Of a stretch of 64,000 bases of DNA, positions 55,249 through 64,000 are shown one piece after another. The first letter of the stretch is position 1, and every line of letters starts with the position of its first letter. The stretch is taken from the NCBI GenBank assembly GCA_002270565.1, contig NQMI01000108.1, forward strand, positions 62,001 through 126,000, written 5' to 3'. A program made the position numbers and the translations under genes. The stretch is from Stenocarpella maydis (taxonomy: Eukaryota; Ascomycota; Sordariomycetes; Diaporthales; Diaporthaceae). Under the pieces are notes generated by a model. It ran no database searches. It saw nothing but the letters and a program-made list of their open reading frames with translations, and had not been told where the DNA came from.

Positions 55249-56701
55249 TCATGCCGTGCTCTTGGATGCTTCGGCAATCCAGTGGGCTCTCTCCCTCTTC
55301 AACTCCCTCTTGACATACCAGATGGTAGCCAACGCCCAGACTCCAGCCCACCCGAAGGGAACCGACCAGCCGATGGCGTAGGCTGCATCTTCGCTGACGG
55401 TAAATATGAGGATGGTGCAAACGACAGCCATCGCTTGAGCTCCCACGGCCCAGAACACTCCCAGCCGCCGCAGCATGGTGCGGAAGATGTGACTGGCTTC
55501 GTACCTCCTGTTGAGAGCCTCCCGGAATGCTGTTCCTCCTGACCCGTCTACTGCACAAACATCCTCGATGAGGGTGTAGACACATGGTCGCAGCTGGGCG
55601 CCCTTGGGTATGGACGACAGGCGGAAAGGGGCCGGGACGCGGAATACGCGGAGAATATCCACGATGAGCAGCTCAGTACCAAATGTGTAGAGCATGGTGG
55701 TCAAAGGCATGGCGACCAGTCGAATTGGTGGCCAATCCTGAACAGTACCGCTGTCGGAAGAGACGGGGTCAGCTCCCCACAAAAAAAAAAAAAAAAAAAA
55801 GGAAGCGAATCATGACAAGCAGTCAGTGAGCGGGCGGGACTTACACTATCAGCTCAACCATGATGATGAGCCAGGCCAAGGTGTAGTTCCAATGGAAGGC
55901 ATCGAGATACCATCTATGAGCCCCAATGACTCGGCAGACACTGTCCTTCTTCCACAGCCTCCAGAACCGTACAAAGTACTCAAGGATACTGGCACCGCCG
56001 ATGGCAGCAGTGACGACGGTATAGACGGTGTTGGCGGACATGGTTGACTCCTCGCCCTCTTTTACACTCCCCGGGCCGACGCCATACCACAGCCCATAGT
56101 ACAAGGCAATGGGCATGACGACGGAGTCGAAGATGATAAAGAACCAGAAGATGAAGATGGCCCGGTATCGCGTCTTCAAGGTGTAGTTGAGCGGTGGTGG
56201 CCTTGGCTCAAGCAGCCGTGGCGGGCCACCGGCGGCACCGGCGGCGGATGTGGCCGAGGCATCCGAGCCTGGGTCCCGGCCCTCGACGGCTTCGACGACC
56301 TGCTCGGCGTCGAGGCGGGCCTGTTGGGACGACTTGCGACGTGCGATAGATATGCTGGGCCTTGCGTAAGGCCCGTCAAAACGTCTGTCGAACTCAGCGC
56401 TGGATCGTACAGCTCGCTGGCGTGAGGAGTTGGCATTTGTGGGGGCGTTGGTGGGCGGCGGCGACTGTGGCGGTCGCGGCTGGTCGTTGAGGGCTGGTAA
56501 GCTGTGTGATCTCTCGTCCTTGGTCTGACCGGTAAGGTCGGCTGGCCTGCCTGCACCCAGAGAATGCCGGCCGAGCGGGGCCGGCTTGCGGTGCGAGTGC
56601 AGGCTGGCTCTTGGGCTCTCGTCAGAGGTTTGGTGGGTCACTGGTGGGTTGCCCTCTCGCTTCTCCCTCTGATCCGGCTCATGCTTGTCGCTGTCGTCCA
56701 T
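55249..56701 (-). CDS. Predicted six-pass integral membrane protein, unknown function
   Basis: Exons are 56701-55845 and 55750-55249 (intron 94 bp, donor GTAAGT, acceptor CGACAG), giving 452 residues. The first 170 residues are hydrophilic, rich in Ser, Pro and Arg, and probably disordered. From about residue 175 six hydrophobic segments follow: AIFIFWFFIIFDSVVMPIAL, VYTVVTAAIGGASILEYFV, WNYTLAWLIIMVELIV (interrupted by the intron), LVAMPLTTMLYTFGTELLIV, VFWAVGAQAMAVVCTILIF and AIGWSVPFGWAGVWALATIW. The C-terminus is basic and cytosolic-looking (KRELKRERAHWIAEASKSTA). I recognise this only as a fungal hypothetical membrane protein. No transport or enzyme motif is visible. The intron carries a run of 20 T on the coding strand. 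Confidence 0.78.
55781..55800 (+). repeat. A20 homopolymer inside an intron
   Basis: Twenty A on the plus strand, read as a T run in the intron of the minus-strand membrane protein gene, where it may extend the polypyrimidine context. Length may be unreliable. Confidence 0.9.
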
Positions 56702-58180
56702 GATGCCGCAATCGGACGGTGAGGGACGGACCTCGATGTCAAGGTGGGGAGGAGGATGGTTTATGGCTTTGTAGACATATTCTGGACGGGCAGGTGGTGT
56801 TTACACGTAGTGGTAATAGCGATAGCGATCGTAAGGGTAGTCGTCCAAATTATGGGGCCCGAGGTAGCATGCGCACAGGGGTCATGGGTGTGAATGACGT
56901 GTGTGTTGGACAAGCCAAGAGCTCTGGATCGCTCATCAATCAAGAGAGGGCCATCACCGGTCGCGGTAGGGCGGGTTTCGATGACCCGGGCGTTCCTGCT
57001 CTGCTGTTGTGGTTCTGGGGTGCTGCTCTCGGGGCGCCGGGGTCTCGGGTGTGGTTCTCTTGTGGTCGGTCGTCTCTGACGGGTTCGGGTTTGTGATATC
57101 ATACCGTGCAGGCCATGAGAGGGTGACGTCATAAGTCTGGCCCGTGGGGGGCCCACCTGCCTGCCCCTTCCCGCAAGACGACCTCATAGCCTGCTGCAGC
57201 CGCATGTCGTGAGACAGGGCGAGGCGACAAGAGGACACGGGCATGGGAATATGAAATGCATTGGAGTGTTGGAGGGGCGCTGAGGCCTTATCCAACATTA
57301 ATTATAAGCAATATCAAGCAACGGCAAGCAGCGGTGCTAGGCTCCTGCCAACCTCTTAGCAGCAAGCGTGCACTTACCAGACCAGTGTACCTAGATAGAC
57401 TACCTACGTACCTACGTACTTGAGCATCTTATTAATGCCCAGCCACCCAGCACACGGCTTAGGCCCCCCCCAAGGCTGTGCCGTGCTTACACAGATGGTG
57501 CATCTCGATTCCAGGAGCCTTGTTCCAACGCCATGCCGCCATCACGGATGCACTATCGATCCAGCTCGGCGCCAGTACGTACGTACCTAGGTATGTGCTT
57601 ACCTGCCTAGGTATCTGGGCATCTACAGTAGGCACTAGCCTCGGATGGCTTGTCCCTGGTGGCATCAACACTCTCAGCCTCTCTGACGATCCCGTCACAA
57701 GATCCACCAGGGTTGTACCGGCCTCACCCAGGCCCGCCTAGTGCCAACGAGCCGCGCCGCGCCGCGCCGGCGTCACTGTGCAGCTCTCTTTTCTCGGCCG
57801 GTGGATGACAGGCACCTTGAGCCCTGAACCAATAACTAACTCATGGTTTGTTGTGTGACTCTTCATGTGGGTGTGTGCCCGTCAATCAACTCAGCCCGGC
57901 CAATTCTGCCCCCAATGCCGCCCCGATGCACGCACGTCCAAGTCCTTGGCCCATCCCAGGCTGTGCTGCACGGCTGGGCAAACCCAATTAATGCAACCCC
58001 AAACCTTGGCTTGTCGCTACAAAATAGGCAACGGCATTAAAAGAGGGTGTGGTGCTTCTGTGCCCAATATATACCCAGTTACAGCAGGTCCTGGCGCAAT
58101 GTTCTGAGCAACTCAACCAGTTGTTGTCTGACTACCGGCCGACTTCAAAATATCTTACTTCTTCCTGGGCCGCTTCCATC
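56702..58180. other. Divergent intergenic region, no gene seen
   Basis: This separates the membrane protein gene (minus) from the DUF2235 gene (plus) and should contain both promoters. It includes TACGTACCTAGGTA-type palindromic steps near 57400-57600 and a short (CCGCG)n stretch at about 57752-57770. Confidence 0.5.
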
Positions 58181-60438
58181 ATGGACCAGAGACAGAGTCA
58201 GACTTGCCACTATAAGCCAAAACGGATATTCATATGTTGCGATGGAACCTGGGTTAATTCACTGGGATCGAAGGATGAGCCCCCATCTAACGTGTGAGTC
58301 TGTTCGTCGTCCATGCCCGTGTAGTCCTGCAGTCGGTTACTGCTGCCAAAAGCTGCTGTGCCAACTCCGCGCAGGGCCTCGGGGCCGTACAATAATGCAC
58401 CCGTCGACTCCCTAACTAGCAAGTCCAGCTCTTCTTTGGAACAGCTGGCTCAATCGTCACTCCAAATAGGTGTCTGGGTGATCAGCGCAAAACATGACTA
58501 ACCCCGGCGCTGCCCAGAACAAAACTCTCACGAAGCCTTAGGCGGTTCTGCACGGATGGTGCCAGTCAGATCATCATGTACTCGCCGGGCGTAGGCACGG
58601 GACCTTCAAAGCTTGACATGCTTACCGGTGGTGCATTTGGCGAGGGGTTAGACCAAGTGAGCCTCAATACCCGACAGGAACAGGGTGGACGGAACTCGAC
58701 CGGACTCGGTCTGACACAAGCCAGGACATTCGTGAATGTTACAATTTCGCCTGCGCCAACTACGTCGATGGGGACTCGATCATCCTGGTTGGATTCTCAA
58801 GAGGCGCGTTTACTGCTCGCTCTGTAGCAGATTTGATCGCATCATTCGGGCTGCTGACCACCGAAGGCATGGACCATTTCTTCCCGATATTCAGCGATTA
58901 TGAGAACATAGGCGATGGGAAACGATCGCCGACCGAGTTTCTGCTCCAAGACCTCGCTCCTTTCAGCGGGGAGAAGGGCAAAGCCAAAGTACTCTGGGAG
59001 AATCAACGCAAGGAGCAATACAAAAACTGGCTAAAATCAGTGAGCCGACATTGCATGATGCATCGCAACGGATCGAAATGCTAACAAACACTCAGAAATC
59101 GTGGACGCGCGACACGTACCGGGACAACTCGACCGAAATCAGAATCAAGGCCGTCGCAGTCTGGGACACGGTTGGCTCACTGGGCATCCCACCTGCACCC
59201 GTGTTTGGCATCCGAGGATCGGCTGACCAGTGGAAGTTCACGGGCACTCATGTCTCCAGCAAGGTCGAGAATGCGTTCCAGGCCTTGTCACTGGATGAAC
59301 CAAGGGCGGCATTCCGTCCTGCCCTGTGGGAGCGACTCGAGGACAACAATGTGACCAACCTGAACCAGGTGTGGTTCCCTGGAAACCACGGTGACGTCGG
59401 AGGTGGATGGTACGATCAGCAGATGGCAAACATCTCTCTCGCCTGTGAGTTATGTCGCCACTGACCACAGCAAATACAAGGAGGACAGACTAACAGCCTG
59501 CCATAGGGATGTGCGACCAGCTGAGCACACTCGGCGTCGAGTTCAACGCCCGCCGCATCACAAGAACCTTCGTCGACGGCCTCCGCTACAACGCGGCCCA
59601 TCCATACCCTTGGGTCCCCCCACCAACATCCCTCCTCCCCAACTTCATCTGGAAAACCCTCCTCCGCCACGGCCACCCCCGTCCCAAGCCCTGGGCTTCC
59701 TCGCCGGCCCTCTGCCCACTTCCATCTGACGGCCAAACCACCGACACAGAAAACTGCGCAGGCAAGGACCACCACCCATACGGTAGCACCCAGAGCCTGT
59801 GGGAGACCGGGCCACCTCGGCCCTGGGCCCTGGGCCAGACGCGCTACCCCGAGAGCAGGCTGCAGCTCGCGACGGGGAGGATCGTCCGGCACCCGGGGTG
59901 TTTCACGCGGGCGGATCCGGACACGAACAAGGACACGGAGGACGCGCTGCTCAACACGGACGAGCGGATCCACAGCTGCGTGCGCGTGCGGCTCGTCTGC
60001 GGCGGGATGGGCATGGACGACCGCGGGGCGTGGCCGTGCCCGTCGCTGATGCGCGACGACGGCCCCCGGGGGAGGCGGGTCTGGAGGCTTGAGAGGACGG
60101 GCGCCGCGGACGTGGAGCGGGCGACTGGGCCGCGGGGGGCGTGGTGGGAGGAGGAGCTCGAGAGGCCGGGGGCGGGGTATGATGAGAACTGCATGTATCG
60201 GTTCCAGAAGGGCGATGGGCACTGGCGGTGGGTCTTCGAGGCGGACGCTGTGGTGAAAAATGCCGCAGGGGTTGCGGTGAAGCCGCCTGTGAAGGTGCTC
60301 CCTGAAGAGCCCATGTCTGGATACTGGGAGAGGCACCTTTTGGCTTTAACGACGGGTTACCAGACAGATGTCTGGAGGTGGGCCGAGGTGAACTCTGCTG
60401 AGTGGGCCGCAGAGGGCGTAGGCGTCAAGTCGGGTTGA
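58181..60438 (+). CDS. DUF2235 alpha/beta hydrolase-like protein
   Basis: Five exons: 58181-58293, 58518-58656, 58725-59039, 59096-59444 and 59507-60438, with introns of 224, 68, 56 and 62 bp (all GT-AG), giving 615 residues. The joined frames read KRIFICCDGTWVNS, SNVTKLSRSLRRFCTDG, MYSPGVGTGP, IILVGFSRGAFTARSVADLI (nucleophile Ser 109), IKAVAVWDTVGSLGIP and NQVWFPGNHGDVGGGW, the signature order of the DUF2235 domain related to bacterial T6SS phospholipase effectors. The C-terminal third is GC-rich and less conserved. Fungal members are often annotated only as domain of unknown function, so the substrate is open. The 932-bp last exon carries a 306-residue open frame on the other strand that is only a shadow. 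Confidence 0.9.
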
Positions 60439-62631
60439 GAGGAGCCATCGGATCGAGACCTCAGCAGTTTTATATACTCTCGTACTTGCTTGCTCAAGTT
60501 AAAGGCTTCTCGTCCCCATTCAGTAGTGCTCTGTGCCTGCATGCTTTAGAAACACCTCGCAAATCTCAAAAACTGAACTACACCCAGCCTGTTTGGCCAC
60601 CGGCGGGTATATGAAAATGTCTCAGTAGTCTGGAATCCAATGCATTTTTCGAAGACTCAAAGGTCGAGTAAGTGCGCAATGTGTGTGCAGAGTCGTTGAG
60701 CAGATATTTAGGAAATCCTCAAATCCAGGTACTCCTAGATGTTTGGCTGGCAAGCTGGCCTGGTTTCTCCCTTGGCGGGCCTCGAATATCTTTGAGGAAA
60801 GAGCTTGCATGCATGGTAGTTGTGGTCTTCTCTTCTCGTGAATCTCGTCTGGTGGTCGCTATTGGTGCGTAAGTCGATGTTTGAGACTTCGAGCCAATAG
60901 CTCCTGGCACAACTTGAGGAAAAGGTCAGCTCGCTAGGAACTCGGAGGCAGCTGAATACTTCCTCACCAGCATACTTGTTCCCCGATCGAGGAAAATCGT
61001 CAAGGTCGTGGTTGACTTAAGTAGATTTGTGTGAATTGCCACAACCAAAGCACAAATGAGAAGTGGCGTCTTCCTCGCAGCGCCCGCAAGCTGACGGCTG
61101 CAACGAAAAAAGAATAGAGTCGCCTCGAGGACGAATGGTACCAAAAATTGAAGAAATGACCGCCCACGAGCATCTTGATCGCCATGGTCCGAGAACTAGT
61201 TGAACGGCTGAGTGACTCTTGGCTGAAGCTCCAGTCAATTGTTCTCATAGGACCAGCTGTTCCACGCCAGCAACCAAGTGTTTGCCCCCCACGTACCCTT
61301 GAAACGGGGAGGAACCCAACATCGCACGGCTTTGCAAGGCTCAGGAAATGTACGCAGGCTTTGAGGAATCACCCTCCCGCGAGTGTAGATGCGTAGCAAG
61401 ATCAGGGCAGCCCGTGATCAGTCGCGAGCTCCGTGATCAACAAAGGCTCCCGAGCCAAGCGCCAGGCCCCAGCTACCGACCCGATGGGCACCGCGTGCTG
61501 CCGTGTTGAAGCGACAGTCGCTGTTGTGACGTGTGGGAATTGGACCCTCCGCCACGGATGCCCCGCAAATGGCCGCAGAGAGAGAGAGAGAGAGAAGTAA
61601 AGGCTTTATGAAAAGTGAGGCCAGAACTTAGAACCCGCATGCGTCGCCAAATCGGCGTGCCACACCACCAGAGGCTCCCCAGCAGCCTCGCAAGGTGGTG
61701 TGGCAGTGCTCTGATGGTCCCAATCGGACGCGCCCCACCGGTCGCGCCCGACTCAAGGCGTTGAACGAGTTAAGAGGTGATGATATCGTCTTTGCAAGCA
61801 GTGAGCCTCAATCAGAGCACCTCAAAGGGGTGGTTGGTCATGACCCGGTCCACTACGAAAGGAGTGAGCCAGGTTGTGCCCTCGATGGAGAAGGGAAACA
61901 AACAACAAACCAGTCAAGCTGCAACGAAGTTGAATTGTAGCTTAAGTACACACGCAGGCAGAGGGAAGCTCCACCAGCTCGCAATAGCTTAGCAACCGAC
62001 CAATCAGATAAGCTCCCTCCGAGGTGGTCAAGAAAAAGGTGCGTGCGCTGGATTCTGTGCCCCACCTTACTGCTGATGCCATACTTCACCCTCCCAAGGT
62101 TCCAATCCATAATGATCGTAAGTAGTAATACCTACGCAAATCTGCAGCATAGTGCTCCAGTGGATGCAAGCCAAAGAAGTTCAGCGAGTAGTGTCAGTTA
62201 CCGATTGTAAGTGAAGCAAATTGAAGCCGCAAGCGGTTGAGTCATCCGGTTTGTTCAAGCAATGTGTACATTTGAAAACATTTGACGACAAGGAGAGTAA
62301 CCTCGCTGACTCTAGATAAGTATCCCTCTGTCATAAATAGTTTAGATACCATCCTTCTCTTCCGAACCTCATTCTATCCTTCAACCTCGCTCCCTGTGTG
62401 AGCTGTGGCCAACACTGTGACTATAGCTGTGTTGCCTCAATGTTGGTTTCTGTGGCTACCACCACTATGGGGGGTGTTTAATTTTATATCTGCAGCCATA
62501 AGGACTTGCTCCCTCTCATTCCCATGGCAGCCTCAACCATCCTTGTCGCATCTCTCCCTACACTCCAGCCTCATCACCCCTATTCGCCACCTAGTTCTAT
62601 AAACTGCACGGCCCTACCATACCCCCTCACA
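60439..62631. other. Intergenic with a (GA)n microsatellite, no gene seen
   Basis: Two kb without a supported gene. An (AG)9 run lies at 61577-61594. From about 62340 the sequence becomes CT-rich, the likely leader of the next gene. An ATG at 62524 is in frame with that gene but lacks support. Confidence 0.5.
61577..61594 (+). repeat. (AG)n microsatellite
   Basis: Nine AG units within a GC-rich intergenic stretch. Confidence 0.9.
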
Positions 62632-63168
62632 ATGCCTCCTCAGCAAGGAGTTACTCCTATTACCGACGTTCCCCGGGACACCCAGTCTCCCAAGAAACTG
62701 GCTGCTTCACGCTGGGCCCCTGGTGGTGCTGAGGATCAGAAGGCGACAAGCGACAACACGACCGACAACAACATGCCTACCGACCATGAATTGGGCAAAG
62801 AGACATCCACGGCCACGAACGGTGTTGCCAGACCTATGTGGTCCAAAGTCCCCATCGCGAAGGATAATAGGAAAGTTGCCAGGGCACTGCGGGGCCCTAC
62901 CAGCTCGCGACGATCCAAAGAGCCGACAAAATACAAGCACAACGATGGCAAGGCCAAGTCCACCGAGAACAAGCACTCGACTGCGGCGCCGGACCAGCCG
63001 CGTCAATTCGCCACCAGCCACGAGTATGCTGCGACCACTCAGAACAAGCCAGACCCCGGCCGCATCATCGGCCCTCTTTCCGAGGAGAAGGACGTCAAGG
63101 TGGAGAATCCATTTTTCGACCCCAGCAAACACAAGGGCCTCGGAAGCTCCCGCTGGGCGAAGCAGTAA
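62632..63168 (+). CDS. Disordered protein with repeated Ser-Arg-Trp motifs, paralogue 1
   Basis: A single exon gives 178 residues. The start at 62632 is preferred over the in-frame ATG 36 codons upstream because the neighbouring paralogue starts at the same position relative to Trp28. The protein is hydrophilic, rich in Lys, Ser, Thr, Asn and Pro, and has no globular look. Three Trp sites stand out: LAASRWAPGGAEDQK (W28), NGVARPMWSKVPIAKDNRK (W70) and LGSSRWAKQ at the very C-terminus (W175). The two upstream ones share the frame W-x-x-G/V-x-x-x-D-x-x/Q-K. I do not recognise a named family, although SRWA-type ends occur in fungal proteins I cannot place. The conserved short motifs in a disordered chain suggest protein or RNA binding; that is inference. 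Confidence 0.7.
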   Translation: MPPQQGVTPITDVPRDTQSPKKLAASRWAPGGAEDQKATSDNTTDNNMPTDHELGKETSTATNGVARPMWSKVPIAKDNRKVARALRGPTSSRRSKEPTKYKHNDGKAKSTENKHSTAAPDQPRQFATSHEYAATTQNKPDPGRIIGPLSEEKDVKVENPFFDPSKHKGLGSSRWAKQ

Positions 63169-63766
63169 GGGGACGGGGATGGTGAAGCATGGCGGAGGTG
63201 TAAACACTTCGCTAGGGGAAGGGTCCTTCACGTAAACACAAGTTCGAGTCTGAGTAACAAACAGGCTTTACAAATGGTCTTCTACCTGAGGAGCTCCGGG
63301 CTGGGAATAGCGGCAGCTCAATGAGTTGTGGCTATAGACAGACTTCTGTCTCCCAAGTCTGAGATTATTTTTATTTGAAGTGGGCGGAGGCCCGCTGGAA
63401 TCTGTGTCTAGAGGGGGGCCTTGGCTGGATTCTTATAGTACTAAGTAAACGTCGTGGTCCCCTAGCCCTTGTGTACTTGACTTCTACAGGCGACGTTCTT
63501 AAGTATCTATGTACCTTGACAGTGATGCCACTTGAGCAGCGGAAGACAAACCTGGCCTCTGCACAAGTGAATGGCTTGCCCACTGCGAGCAGCAATACTT
63601 AAGGAAAGCCACCTCCTGTCTCAATTTTGATTCCTTTTACCAACCAACACCCAACCTCTCCAATCCCTACGAAGAGTATCGTCTCTCCTCCTCCATCTCA
63701 ATACCCGACACCCCTCCTATTCGTCATCTACTTATAGACTACACATGCACATAACGGTATCCTCAA
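63169..63766. promoter_or_regulatory. Intergenic region and leader of paralogue 2
   Basis: About 600 bp separate the tandem paralogues. The last 130 bp are CT-rich. The segment with CCCCTCCTATTCGTCATCTA near 63710 resembles the leader before paralogue 1 (CCCCTATTCGCCACCTAG near 62577), so the duplication appears to include the 5' leader. Confidence 0.5.
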
Positions 63767-63774
63767 ATGTCTGA
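63745..63774 (+). promoter_or_regulatory. Upstream ORF overlapping the start of paralogue 2
   Basis: ATG 63745 opens a 9-codon frame (MHITVSSNV) that stops at TGA 63772-63774, overlapping the main ATG at 63767 in another frame. Such overlap usually lowers initiation at the main start. Confidence 0.45.
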
Positions 63775-64000
63775 CGACGGCAACGTTTCGGGCTCTCCAA
63801 ACACCTCACAGGGCACTCAGGCCCTGAAGGGCCTAGAGGCTTCCCACTGGGCTGTTGACCCAGTCGATGATCAGAAGCTGGTAACCGGTCAGACAAACAA
63901 CGTCGAGGCAGCGACTGACACAGTCTCTAGGCACGCAGTCAATGGCTTCGCCGCTTCTCGATGGGTAGCTGGTCCTATCAACGATCAGAAGACGTCTCCC
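63767..64000 (+). CDS. Disordered protein with repeated Ser-Arg-Trp motifs, paralogue 2 (3' partial)
   Basis: The frame is open from ATG 63767 to the window edge (78 residues seen). An in-frame TAA at 63752-63754 supports this start. It aligns with paralogue 1 from the first residue: LEASHWAVDPVDDQK has its Trp at position 28, exactly as in paralogue 1, and NGFAASRWVAGPINDQK (W66) matches NGVARPMWSKVPIAKDNRK (W70). The order of motifs and spacing are kept while the linkers diverge, as expected for an old tandem duplication of a disordered protein. The remaining part lies beyond the window. Function unknown. Confidence 0.7.
   Translation, partial: MSDDGNVSGSPNTSQGTQALKGLEASHWAVDPVDDQKLVTGQTNNVEAATDTVSRHAVNGFAASRWVAGPINDQKTSP

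Noticed and set aside
59416..60336. 306-residue minus-strand open frame
   Set aside because: Antisense shadow of the GC-rich last exon of the DUF2235 gene. Its Pro/Arg-rich text has no motif.
61017..61238. Zinc-ribbon-like CGRCEEDATSHLCFGCG on the minus strand
   Set aside because: A C-x2-C-x8-C-x2-C pattern in a 73-codon frame with no flanking exon or conserved context; chance is likely.

Overview
The window is nuclear DNA of a filamentous ascomycete, most likely a Sordariomycete. The genes have short GT-AG introns (about 57 to 230 bp, one of 432 bp) with CTAAC-type branch points. The products include a fungal Zn2Cys6 regulator, an AA9 polysaccharide monooxygenase, a HET-domain gene and a DUF2235 hydrolase. 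Large AT-rich blocks show the CpA-to-TpA decay typical of RIP (repeat-induced point mutation).

Left part (1-25.9 kb) is gene-rich: the 3' end of an unknown gene, a coiled-coil protein, a Zn2Cys6 transcription factor, a damaged ZZ-finger gene behind a small AT-rich relic, MAD2 (spindle checkpoint), UBP14 (free ubiquitin chain disassembly), ISU1 (mitochondrial Fe-S scaffold), an MFS transporter, a Rossmann-fold protein, and a secreted GH43 galactanase with a C-terminal CBM35-like module.

Middle part (26-41 kb) is a repeat island. Copies of a GGGCCC-rich dispersed repeat lie near both borders. Inside are a two-exon gene for a small secreted protein, decayed Ty1/copia sequence on the minus strand with two LTRs, about 2.2 kb of extreme AT desert, and an apparently intact intron-containing tRNA-Met(CAT). 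One internal copia segment occurs twice around an ambiguous base (N at 33339) and about 600 bp of unrelated, undecayed DNA. This may be a join between two element copies.

Right part (41-64 kb) mixes intact and broken genes: a secreted-type aldo/keto reductase with a GC-AG intron, a broken glycosyltransferase-like fragment, a SAM methyltransferase, a HET gene split by one stop codon, a MetX-like alpha/beta hydrolase, an AA9 LPMO, a six-TM membrane protein, a five-exon DUF2235 hydrolase, and a tandem pair of related disordered proteins with repeated Ser-Arg-Trp motifs, the second cut by the window edge.

The genes do not form one pathway. Housekeeping genes, secreted plant-polymer-degrading enzymes and self-recognition-type genes are interspersed, with the damaged genes lying near repeat blocks. 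Exon boundaries were set by reading splice consensus and frame by hand. Family assignments come from recognised motifs, not from a database search.
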